Both the position numbers and the translations under genes were made by a program. From Litsea cubeba (Eukaryota > Streptophyta > Magnoliopsida > Laurales > Lauraceae), in NCBI GenBank assembly GCA_012931725.1, contig CM022949.1, forward strand, positions 67,391,659 to 67,455,658: a DNA stretch of 64,000 bases. Reading direction: 5' to 3'. Numbering within the stretch: position 1 is the stretch's first letter; each line of letters opens with the position of its first letter. Shown here piece by piece: positions 41,514 to 51,674 of the stretch. The notes beneath the pieces are model-generated. The model was not told the origin of the DNA and did not search any database. It saw only the letters and a list, made by a program, of their open reading frames with translations.

Positions 41514-43149
41514 TGTTAGTTTTTCGAAAATTTCTGAAACAAGACCACATCCATTAGTAATCACAAGAATATATGATCATAAATGGGAAGTTCTATGGTT
41601 TCGTCTTTTCAAATTGCTAGAGGAAGATGACCCAAGCAACATGAAGAAGGCAAAACGCCATAGAGGGTACAATTGTTCTGATCGCAGGTATGGTAAGCCC
41701 AGAATGGGCATCCCAGTGACTGCTAGAAGCAATTGTGAACTTAAATTCGACTAATCGAGAAGCAGAGCTTGCTCGAGGTAAGAAGAATATAAAGTTGGAG
41801 TTACAGATGTGCCGGTCGCAATACAGTAGACCCTAAAAGGGCGTACTAGTACCGCTAGACACAAATGTTTTGAGACCGCATCTATGAGATGAGATTCTCT
41901 GTTTTGAAAGGTCAAAATTGGATTCATCAAAGAGAGCAGATGGTATTCCAATCTAAACACGGGCTCAGCGTTTTCCGCGAGCGCCAGTGCTCAGAAAGAA
42001 ATGAACCATAATTTCTCGAATCTGAATCTAAGAATGACGAGTTTTTTTTTTTTCGAAAGGCCAATATCGGGTTTATCAAAGAGAGCAAAAGGCACTCCAA
42101 TCTGAACACGGGCTCAGCGATTTCCGCGAGCGCCAGTGCTCAGAAAGGAGAAGACCAAGATTTCTCCAATCTGAACCCAAAATGACGGAAGTTTTTTTTT
42201 TTTTTTTGAAGATTTTGAAGATTTTTTTTTTAAAAAATCTTTTTTTTTATTTTTTTATTTTTATTTTTTTAAGATTTTTTTTTTGAATTTTTTTTTTTTT
42301 TTTTTTAAAATTTTAATTTTTTTTTTAAAAAATTTTATTTTTTTAAAAAAAAATTATTTAAAAGACGAGAGAGTACACATAGGCCTCCTAACCCGGTCTT
42401 ATGAAACCTTGATTGATAGAATTGCCCCCAGGTAAGGGTAGGATTACTTAATGAACCCGTTTGGAGGACCCTTGCCTAGAACAGTCAATCTGTCTCCACA
42501 CTCTGGACAAGGCTTTTCTTTGAATCAACCATGATCAAAGAACACAGTTGGTTTAACCTTAGTGGTCTATGTCTTTTTTTTTTTAATTATATTTTTATTT
42601 TATTATATATATATATTTTTAATGAACTCATCGAAGAGAAACGATGGCCCAAAACCTTAGTCGAACAGGCTCAACATTTCTGCAAGCGCGATGAACGATA
42701 GGAACGGATCAAGGTTTCTCAATTTTGAATCCAAATTGAGAAATCTAAAATTTTTTTATATATATATATTTTTTTATATTTTTTTAGATCTTTAATGAAC
42801 TCATCGAAGAGAAACAATGGCCCAATCCCCGATCCGAACACGGTCTCAGCGATTTCCGTGAACGCCAGTGCCCAGAAGGGAGAGGATCAAAGTTTCTCAA
42901 TTTTGAATCCAAACTGAAAAATCTGATTTTTTTTTTGTTTTTTGTTTTTGAAAAGAGAAAGAGTGGAAATAAATTCAAAGAATTAGAAATTTCCAAACAA
43001 AAGATCTCATCTCATTTTTTTTTAGATGCGGAATTCAACATAGGCCACCAATTATAAAGTAGCCAAGGAATCGAGAAAAGAAATATAAGCATAGAGCAAA
43101 ATATATGATATGCAAATATTTCATTTCTAGCATCATGTTCTCAAATAAA
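41514..43149 (-). other. Leader of element B with four diverged repeats and AT tracts
   Basis: About 1.6 kb between primer-binding site and ORF1. Four related units share CATCxAAGAGAxxxxATGG, GGCTCAGCGxTTTCCGCGAG and GCCAGTGCTCAGAA segments at about 41925-42010, 42067-42165, 42625-42740 and 42795-42920. A nearly pure A/T stretch spans 42190-42365. Packaging signals are expected here in this class. No ORF is credible. Confidence 0.6.
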
Positions 43150-43170
43150 CGAGTCCCACCGGGTGTGCCA
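43150..43170 (-). other. Primer-binding site of element B
   Basis: Three bases after the 5' LTR end, the minus strand reads TGGCACACCCGGTGGGACTC. This starts with TGG, has acceptor-stem and T-arm-like parts in the right place (GTGGGACTCG), and so is a tRNA complement. The tRNA species was not assigned. Confidence 0.7.
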
Positions 43171-43173
43171 GCT

Positions 43174-45826
43174 TGATGGACCGTGCTCCTGCTCGGTTCC
43201 TACCGAGGTCGGCGGACGTGGGAGTCCGTTTGGTTCCGACCCTTTCGTAACCGGGGGGCAGGGGCGTGCATCAACATTTCTTTCTTTTTTTGTGTGGGTG
43301 TGCCAGATTTTCTATTTTACTTAGAATTGCAAGTGGTGATCCGGAGATCAACCTTTGCAAGTAAAAAGGAAATCAACTTCTTTCAAGTTTTCCATTGCAC
43401 ATATATTTAAGAAAAGAGACATTTTTCTTGGTTTGCCGTGAAAGGCGATTTTTTTTTTGGCATTTATAGCCGATTTTTGGCGTTTATAGCCGATTTTTGG
43501 CGTTTATAGCCGATTTTTGGCGTTTATAGCCGATTTTGGCGTTTATAGCCGATTTACAATCCTTATCAATAATGAAAGACAAGAGTTGTGATTTTTGTCT
43601 CTTTTGAAAAAATACAAACTACAATGAAAAGCAAGAAAAGGAGGATCTACCTTCTCAGGAGATTGTGGGGGACTCGTTTAGATTGACGGTCGCAAGCCAT
43701 ATGTGGGCTTCGCCATCATCCATGCAGATGAGAACAGAGGATGCTATTGATTCGCTTCGCTTGGCTATAACCTTAGGTTTTTAAAAAGACAAAGACCAAA
43801 AGGAGGTCCTATGTGCAATAAAAAAACCGAGTAGACGGGCTGAAAAGCCACATCTAAGCCATTGGAGGCAGGAGGAGAAGGCCAGGACCTTGGGGGGGGG
43901 GGTACCCCCCAAGGGACTTTTGTCACCTTGTTGCGGTGGCCGGTGTAGAACTTCCGCAGAGTTTTCTCTCTTTTCCTTCTCTGAATTTCTGTGCTTCTGT
44001 CTGTCTGTGTGTTTGTGCTTTTTTCTGATAATCCGTGTGCTGTCCTTTCTTCTTGGAGAGCTCTCCTATTTATAGGCGTTTAGGTAGCCATTTAGGAGGG
44101 TTTATGAGCCTTGATTGTCATAAAGCTACGTAAAGGGAGGAGTTACAAAATTGAATTCTTTATTTTGTAACTCCTTTTTCTTGGCTTCTGATTGACCGGA
44201 GGAGATTGAGGGCATTTAATCGCCTTTAATCGCCATGATGGGAGGAGTTTTATGGGTTAAATGCCATGAATCTCTTGACTTGTAACTCCCGGATGCTTGC
44301 TTCTGATTGGTCCATCCAAAGAAATGGATTAATGACTGTAATAAAGCTAGTCAATTAATCACATTAAGTGGTCGCCGAGCAGCTGAAGAGTCGCGGGCCG
44401 TGCCGCGTCTTTTGGGATTCTTCTGGTGATGATCATCGATGGATCTTCATGTAGATCGACATCAGATGACCATGTAATTTCAGGTGTTTATTGCCAACAG
44501 CGGGTCGGTGCCATCTGTCCTGTTGATTTCTCGATCGGTCGGGTAGAAAGCACACTTTTTTTTGGTTGACCGGGTGGCGATCAATATTGTTTTCGATACT
44601 CTTGATGATTAACCCGTGTTTTGGACGGATGTCAGAGAATTTGGTGTCTCAAAAGCATGAATTTTGGAAAGTACCAGAGGCTGGGCGCTTCGAATGGCGA
44701 AAAAACGGTGAAAACCGGGGTTTCCGGGGCCTTCCCGCCGACCCCGGGCTCCAAGGTCGCCGGCGACCCTGGGCCAGGGTCGCAGGGGTCTGCGACCCTG
44801 GGGGGGTTTTCCCCCCCTTTTGTCCCGTTTTGTGTTCGTTTTTGCTCTTTTTCGATTCTTTTTCCTCCTGTACTTTTTCTTGACATTTTGACCATTTATT
44901 AGCCTGATTTCTTTGTAGGAAACCTGATGAGAATCCTTGCTTTTTATTTTGCAAAGTTTCCAATTTCCTGAGAAAGCTGAGGACTTTGTCGCGCAGAGCT
45001 GCCGATTTTCCGTCAGAAGCTGAAACTGGGTCAAACGATGTCGGAATGACCTAAAATTTGGTGTGAAGCCTCCTGAGCAATAAATAAGACCAACCATAGG
45101 CTTTTATTTGAGTTTTGAAGCCGTTTGGGGTCCTATCATCAGTAGACTCGCTTTTGTCGCGATGAAGATGTCGCGGTTTGATGTGCGGTCAACCGATGTC
45201 CGATTGACTTGAAATTTGACAGGGAACCTATTGGAGTCATTTTAAGATGATCCATAGGCTCTGTCTTGGAAATCATGGTCCCGGAGAGCTTTGCCGTCGA
45301 GAGGCCTGATTTGACTTCCGAGCGTCAAACTATGGTCAAATGTTGTTGAAATGACCTGAAATTTGACGTGTAGCCCTTGATAAGCATTTTGAAGCCGTCC
45401 ACGTGCTCTATCTGATGAGTAATGGCCTCGGTGGTTCTAGCCGCCGAGAGGCTTGATTTAGCTGTTCGAGGGTTGATGTAGGGTCAAACGTTGTCGGTTT
45501 GGCTCGGAACTTGACGTGGAGCCTTTTGGAAGTATTTTGAGACCATCCACCGGCTCTGATCGAAGATTTGGTGTCTCCGATGCTTTTGCCACCGAGAGTT
45601 CCTTTTCCGGCTGTCGGAGAAGCGAAGTTAGGCCAAAATGATTTTGAAATGGCCCAAAACTTCTTGTGTACTCTTCTTTTGGCTGTCTTGAAGGATCTTG
45701 CAGTTTTTTGTTTGATTCTGACAAGATTTGATTTTTTGGAAGTAGCATTGCCTATTTATGGCAGGTTGCGACTTCATGTAGCTCTTTGGATCTTGAAGAG
45801 GCAAAGTGACATTTTTGGTGTCAACA
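43174..45826 (-). repeat. 5' LTR of element B
   Basis: 2653 bp, the promoter-bearing LTR. TATA box at 44067-44074 (minus). Compared with 22605-25200 it has five rather than four GGC-GCC units (43459-43550) and an extra GC-palindrome segment at 44763-44799; otherwise it differs by scattered substitutions only, so B inserted relatively recently. Confidence 0.9.
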
Positions 45827-46570
45827 TGAGATCTAAGCCATTTCAAAAGCTTAAAGTCCCATGGGTTAGCCCATATGAGCCAGGTTTGACAACCTAGGCA
45901 CTTAAAAAAAAAATTTGGACTTTTAGTCAAAGAGAAATCCCTCTTACCAAGTGTATACAAAGAGTATACAAAAATGGTTCCATGCCTCTTTTGAGTTGAT
46001 TCGACCATACAAAAAAGAATTCCAAGCCCCATGAGCTTCCAAAAATCAAACCATCCAGCCTCATCTACCAAATTGAGCCAAAATTTTGAAGTTGACATTC
46101 CACAAAAATCCAAACCAAAGCCTGGTCCCCTAACTTGCCACATACAGCTTGTTAGGTCACAAGACCAAAACCAAAAACCAAAACCTAATCCCCTAACTTG
46201 CCACATACAGCCTGTTAGGTCACAAGATCAAAACCAAAATTGATCCCCCAACATTCCACACACAGCTTGTTGGGTCACACGGTCAAAACAAAAACCGACC
46301 CCCTAACCTGCCACAAACAGCCTGTTAGGTCACAAGGTCAAAACCCAAATCCAATCCCTGATGTCATATTCAGAACTTTGCCTCGAGATGGTACGTGATC
46401 CCTTTCACTACCATAAAATTCCCCTGGAAGCTCAAAAGGCTACAAATACCAAAAAAGAAAGACTGCTCAAAGACTCTTGGTCCAGTCACAGGCTATCCTT
46501 CAAAGATCTCTTCGAGGCACATCGACTACAAAAGTTAAGCAACTCGTCGCTGTACCTCGAGGGGGGCATT
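45827..46570 (+). other. 3' tail of element A, right of the element B insertion
   Basis: Begins with the right target-site copy TGAGA and continues the element A sequence broken at 22604. Contains four 28-nt hairpins (46129-46156, 46192-46219, 46247-46274, 46302-46329) with arms CCTAAC/GTTAGG or, in the third, CCCAAC/GTTGGG. The polypurine tract CTCGAGGGGGGCATT ends at 46570. Confidence 0.75.
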
Positions 46571-49156
46571 TGTTGACACAAAAATGTCACTTTAACCCTC
46601 TTCAAGATCCAAAAGAGCTACATGAAGTCGCACCTGCCAGAAATAGCAATGCTAATTCCAAAAAAATCAAATCTTGTCAAGATCAACAAAAACTGCAAGA
46701 TCCTTTAAGACAGCCAAAAAGGAGTACACAAAAAGTTTCGGGCCATTTTAAGATCATTTGGCCTAACTTCGCTTTCCGACAGCTGAAAAGGAGCTCCCGG
46801 CGGCAAAAGCATCGGAGACACTAAATCTTCGATCAGAGCCGATGGATGGTCCTCAAAATAACATCCAAAAGGCTCCACGTCAAGTTTCCGAGTCAAACCG
46901 ACGACAACGTTTGAACACCTACCTCAAACCCTCGAACAGCTAAGATCAAGCCGCGCGGTGGTGAGAACCACCAAGAGGGCCCCCATCACTCATCAGATAG
47001 AGCACATGGACGGCTTCAAAAAGCTTACGAAGGGCTAAACGTCAAATTTCAAGTCATTTCGACAACATTTGACCATACTTTGACGCTCGGAAAGCCAAAT
47101 CAGGCCACTCAGCGGCGAAAGCTTCCCCCGGGACCATGGTTTCCAAGACAGAGCCCCATGGATCAATCTTAAAATACTCAAAGAGTTCCCCTGTCAAATT
47201 TCAAATCAATCAGACATTGGTTGAACCTCACATCAAACCCGCGACCAATCTTCATCGCGATAAAAGCATGTCTACTGGTGATAGGACCTCAAACGGCTTC
47301 AAAACTCAAACAAAAGCCTAATGGTTAGTCTTATTTATTGCTTCAGCAGGCTTACCCCAAATTTCAGGTCATTTCCGACATCGTTTGGCCCAGTTTCAGC
47401 TTCTGACGGAAAATCGGCAACTATGCGCAACAAAGTCTTCGACTTTCTCAGAAAATTGGAAACTTTAACAAAATAAATGCAAGGATTCTCAACAGGTTTT
47501 CTATAGGGAAATCAGGCCAATAAATGATCAAAATGTCAAGGAAAAATAAAGAAGAAAAAAGAATCGAAAAACAGCAAAAACGGACACAAAACGGGACAAA
47601 AGGGGGAAAAAAGCCCCCAGGGTCGCCGGCGCCTGCGACCCTGGGGCCCGGGATCGCCCGGTGGGCCCCGGAAACCCCGTTTTTCGCCGTTTTTTCGTGA
47701 TTCGAAGTGTCCGGCCTCTGGTATTTTTCAAATTCATACTTTTGAGACACCAAATCCTCTGACATCCATCAAAAACATGGGTTAATCATCAAGAGTATCG
47801 AAAACAACATTGATCGCCACCCGGTCAACCAAAAAAGTGTGCTTTCTACCCGACCGATCGAGAAATCGACAGGACAGATGGCACCGACCCGCTGTTGGCA
47901 ACCAACACCTGAAGTTACATGGTCATCCGATGTCGATCTACATGAAGATCCATCGATGATAATCGCCAGAAGAATCCCAAAAGACGCGGCACGGCCCGCG
48001 ACTCTTCAACTGCTCGGCGACCACTTAATGCGATTAATTGACTAGCTATTACAGTCATTAATCCATTTCTTTGGACGGCCCAATCAGAAGCGAGCATCCG
48101 GGAGTTACAAGTCAAGAGATTCATGGCAATTTAACCCATGAAAACTCCTCCCATCATGGCGATTAAAAGGCGATTAAATGCCTCAATCTCCTCCGGCCAA
48201 TCAGAAGCCAAGAAAAGGAGTTACAAAATAAAGAATTCAATCTTGTAACTCCTCCCTTTATGTAGCTTTATGACAATATAAGGCTCATAAACCCTCCTAA
48301 ATTGCTACCTAAAAGCCTATAAATAGGAGAGCATTCCAAAGAAATCCAGATCGAAAAACGAGACAGACACACAGATCCAAAAAAAGCAACAGAAATTCAG
48401 AGAAAGAAAGAGAGAAACTCTGCGGAAGTTCTACACCGACCACCGCTACAAGGTGACAAAAGTCCCTTGGGGGGTACCCCCCCCCCCCACAAGGTCCTTG
48501 CCTTCTCCTTCTGCCTCCAATGTCTTAGACATGGCTTTTCAGCCCGTCTACTTGGTTTTTTATTGGACATAGGACCTCCTTTTGGTCTTTGTCCTCTAAA
48601 AACCTGAGGTTATAGCTAAGCCAACCGAATCAATAGCATCCTCTATTCTCATCTGCATAGATGATGGCGAAGTCCACATATGGCTTGCGACCGTCAATCT
48701 GAACGGGTCCCCCACAATCTCCTGAGAAGTTAGATCCTCCTTTTCTTGCTTTTCATTGTAGTTTGTATTTTTTTAAAAGAGACAAAAATCACAACTCTTG
48801 TCTTTCATTATTGATAAGGATTGTAAATCGGCTATAAAAACAAAAAATCGGCTATAAACGCCAAAATCGGCTATAAATGCCAAACAAAATCGCCTTTCAC
48901 GGCAAATCAAAAAAATGTCTCTTTTCTTAAATATATGTGCAATGGAAAACTTGAAAGAAGTTGATTTCCTTTTTACTTGCGAAGGTTGATCTCCGGATCA
49001 CCACTTGCAATTCCAAGTAAAATAGAAAATCTGGCACACCCACACAAAAGAAATGTTGATGCACGCCCTTGTCCCCCGGTTACGAAAGGGTCGGACCCAA
49101 CGGACTCCCACGTCCGCCGACCTCGGTAGGACAGGCGCAGGGAGCGCGGTCCATCA
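46571..49156 (+). repeat. 3' LTR of element A
   Basis: Reads TGTTGACACA to GGTCCATCA on the plus strand, the reverse of the LTRs of B. TATA box TATAAATA at 48318-48325; expected transcript start about 48350. It is more diverged from the two B LTRs than they are from each other, for example in the 47600-47660 GC region, the rearranged end near 49110-49150 and three GGC-GCC units at 48829-48884, so A is older than B. Ends at 49156; the next bases GTAAC are the expected right target-site copy. Confidence 0.88.
48318..48325 (+). promoter_or_regulatory. TATA box in the element A LTR
   Basis: CCTATAAATAGGAG, a perfect TATA box. Downstream are an A/G-rich start region with GAGACAGACACACAG and a G-run/C-run palindrome at about 48462-48492. 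Confidence 0.7.
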
Positions 49157-50493
49157 GTAACTTCAGGTGTTGGTTGCCAACAGCGGGTCGGTATCAGCTG
49201 TCCGGTCGATTTCTCGATCGGTCGGGTAGAAAGCAAACTTTTTTGGTTGATCGGGGTGGCGATCAATGTTGTTTCGATACTCTTGATGATGAACGTATGT
49301 TTTTTACGGATGTCAGAGGATTTTGGTGTCTTAAAAGTATGAATTTTAGGAAAATACCCAGAGCCGGAGGCTTCGAAATAGCGAAAAAATGGCGAAAAAA
49401 ACGGGGTTTTCCGGGGCCCACCGGGCGATCCTGGGCCCCAAGGGTCGCAGGGGTCTGCGACCCTGGGGGGTTTTCCCCCCCTTTTGTCCCCGTTTTGTGT
49501 CTGTTTTTGCTGTTTTTTTCGATTCTTTTTTCTTCTATATTTTTCCTTGACATTTTTGATCATTTATTGGGCTGATTTCCCTGTAGAAAACCTGATGAGA
49601 ATCATTGCATTTTATTTTTCAAAGTTTCTAATTTTCTGAGAAAGCCGAAGAACTTTGTCGCGCAGAAGCAGCCGATTTTCCGTCAGAAGCTGAAACTAGG
49701 CCAAACGATGTCGGAATGACCTAAAATTTGGGGTGAAGCCTGCTGAGCAATAAATAAGACCAACCATAGGCTTTTGTTTGAGTTTTGAAGCCGTTTGGGG
49801 TCCTATCACCAGTAGACTTGCTTTGTCGTGATGAAGATGTCGCGGTTTGATGTGCGGTCAACCGATGTCCGATTGACTTGAAATTTGACAGGGAACCTGT
49901 TGAAATCATTTTAAGATGATCCATAGGCTCTGTCTTGGAAACCATGGTCCCGGGGAGCTCTGCCGCCGAGAGGCCTGATTTGGCTTCCGAGCGTCAAAGT
50001 ATGGTCAAATGTTGTCGAAATGACCTGAAATTTTGACGTGTAGCCCTTTGTAAACATTTTGAAGCCGTCCATGTGCTCTATGTGACGAGTGATGGCCTCG
50101 ATGGTTATCGCCGCCGAGAGGCTTGATTTAGCTGTTCGAGGGTTGATGTAGGGTCAAACGTTGTCGGTTTGACTTGGAACTTGACGTGGAGCCTTTTGGA
50201 TGTATTTTGGGACCATCCATCGGCTCTGATCGAAGATTTGGTGTCTCCGATGCTTTCGCCGCCAGGCGCTCCTTTTCAACTGCCGGAGAAGCGAAGTTAG
50301 GCCAAATGATTTTGAAATGGCCTGAAACTTCTTGTGTACTCCTCTTTTGGCTATCTTGAAGGATCTTGTAGTTTTTGTTTGATTCTGACAAGATTTGAAT
50401 TTTTGGAAGTATCATTGCCTATTTATGGCAAGTTGCGACTTCATGTAGCTCTTTGGATCTTGAAGAGGCAAAGTGACATTTTTGGTGTCAACA
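49157..50493 (-). repeat. Remaining part of the 3' LTR of element C
   Basis: Starts in the middle of the LTR (GTAACTTCAGGTG, equal to 23881 onward in the B LTR) and runs to the normal end GGTGTCAACA at 50493. Includes the 148-bp array. The missing left half, with TATA box and R region, should lie beyond the left end of element A outside the window. Confidence 0.85.
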
Positions 50494-51257
50494 AATGCCT
50501 CCTCGAGGTTACAGCGACGAGTTGCTTAACTTTGTAGTCCATGTGCCTCGAAGAGATTTGTGAAGGAGAGCTTATGACTTGACCAAGAGTCTTTGAGCAG
50601 TCTTTCTTTTGGGTATTTGTAGCCTTCTAAGCTTCCTGGGGAATTTTATGGTAGTGAAGGGATCACGTACCATCTCGAGGCAAAGTTTTGAAGATGACAT
50701 CAGGGATGTGGATTTGGGTTTTGACCTTGTAACCTAACAGGCTGTATGTGGCAGGTTAGGGGGTCGGGTATGGTTTTGACCATGTGACCCAACAAGCTGT
50801 ATGTGGAATGTTGGGGGATAATTTTGGTTTTGATCTTGTGACCTAACAGGCTGTATGTGGCAAGTTAGGGGATCAGGTTTTGGTTTTTGGTTTTGGTCTT
50901 GTGACCTAACAAGCTGTATGTGGCAAGTTAGGGGACCAGGATTTGGTTTGGATTTTTGTGGAATGTCAATTTCAAGATTTTGGCTCAATTTGGTATATGA
51001 GGCTGGATGGTTTGATTTTTGGAAGCTCATGGGGCTTGGAATTTTCTTTGTATCGTCCAATCAACTCAAAAGAGGCATGGAACCATTTTTGTATACTCTT
51101 GGTAAGAGGGATTTCTCTTTGACTAAAAGCCCAAAATATTAATTTTTTTTAAGTGCCTAGGTGGTCAAACATGGCTCATATGGGCTAACCCATGGGACCT
51201 TAAGCTTTTGAAATGGCTTAGATCTCATATGGTGTCATTTTTTGTAAAGAATATCCA
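50494..51257 (-). other. 3' tail of element C with four 28-nt hairpins
   Basis: Polypurine-tract-like start (50494-50508, minus), then four hairpin units between about 50730 and 50935; the second carries the CCCAAC/GTTGGG pair and the others CCTAAC/GTTAGG, the same variant pattern as in A. No gene seen. Confidence 0.65.
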
Positions 51258-51553
51258 AAAATATCTCATTTGGATAGAGAATATCTAAGAATATCTTTAC
51301 TTGGAGAGAATCTCTCATGTTCCCTTTATTTGGGAGAGAATATCTCAAGATATCCTCCTTTGAGAAAGAATCTTCTATTGATCCTATCTTTTGGGAGAAA
51401 ATCTCTCATTGATTTCTTTTTGGGAGAGAATCCCTCAAGATATCTTTCTTTTGGGAAAGAATCTTTCTAATCTCTTTCTTTTGGTAAGGTTACTAATTTG
51501 TAACACTTACCTCTTTCTTCTTTCCTTCTTTGGTTTGCTCTCTTCTATAAAAG
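51258..51553 (+). promoter_or_regulatory. Promoter of the antisense gene, element C
   Basis: AAAATATCT at 51258-51266, the palindrome with one mismatch (51489-51504, GTTACTAATTTGTAAC) and TATAAAAG at 51546-51553. Spacing to the ATG at 51675 is as in A and B. Confidence 0.6.
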
Positions 51554-51674
51554 CAAGGAGGAAGTTGGATCTCTTGCACTTATTACTTTCTTTTGCAACA
51601 CTCCCAAGAGGGCTTCAAGACCAAGAGTTCTTCTTCTTCAAGATCTTCAAGACTTTTCTTCTTCTTCTCCATCA

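Larger units (their letters stand above)
22605..45826 (-). mobile_element. Element B: complete Tat/Ogre-like retrotransposon, 23.2 kb
   Basis: Bounded by LTRs 22605-25200 and 43174-45826 and by the duplication TGAGA (22600-22604, 45827-45831); copies B (near 25875) and C show the empty site with TGAGA once. Read on the minus strand: 5' LTR, primer-binding site (43170-43150), leader, ORF1, gag, acidic region and protease, G-patch, RT/RNase H, aRNase H, integrase, hairpin spacer, antisense gene (26317-30934 plus), repeats, polypurine tract, 3' LTR. This is the only copy with both ends in the window. Every gene has at least one stop or frameshift, so it is not autonomous now. Confidence 0.92.
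1215..49156 (+). mobile_element. Element A: Tat/Ogre-like Ty3/gypsy retrotransposon, interrupted three times
   Basis: The plus-strand gag-pol order is gag (1215-2239), linker, acidic region and protease (to 5071), G-patch (5072-5506), RT/RNase H/aRNase H (12823-about 14755) and integrase (to 16156). It is followed by a hairpin-rich spacer, the antisense PMD-like gene (22151 down to 17593), a 3' tail and the 3' LTR at 46571-49156. The element is split by an LTR ending at 1214, by the gag-only element 5507-12817 and by element B 22605-45826. Its 5' LTR and leader are off the left edge. The second RNase H and the extra antisense gene place it in the Tat lineage by established clade criteria. Every coding part is broken. 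Confidence 0.9.

Noticed and set aside
42190..42365. A/T-only stretch as a matrix-attachment or replication-origin site
   Set aside because: Composition alone does not support it; no recognisable origin motif arrangement.
43150..43170. Assigning the primer tRNA of the large element to a given amino acid
   Set aside because: The TGG start and T-arm-like part are clear, but I could not match the acceptor part to one tRNA without a database.
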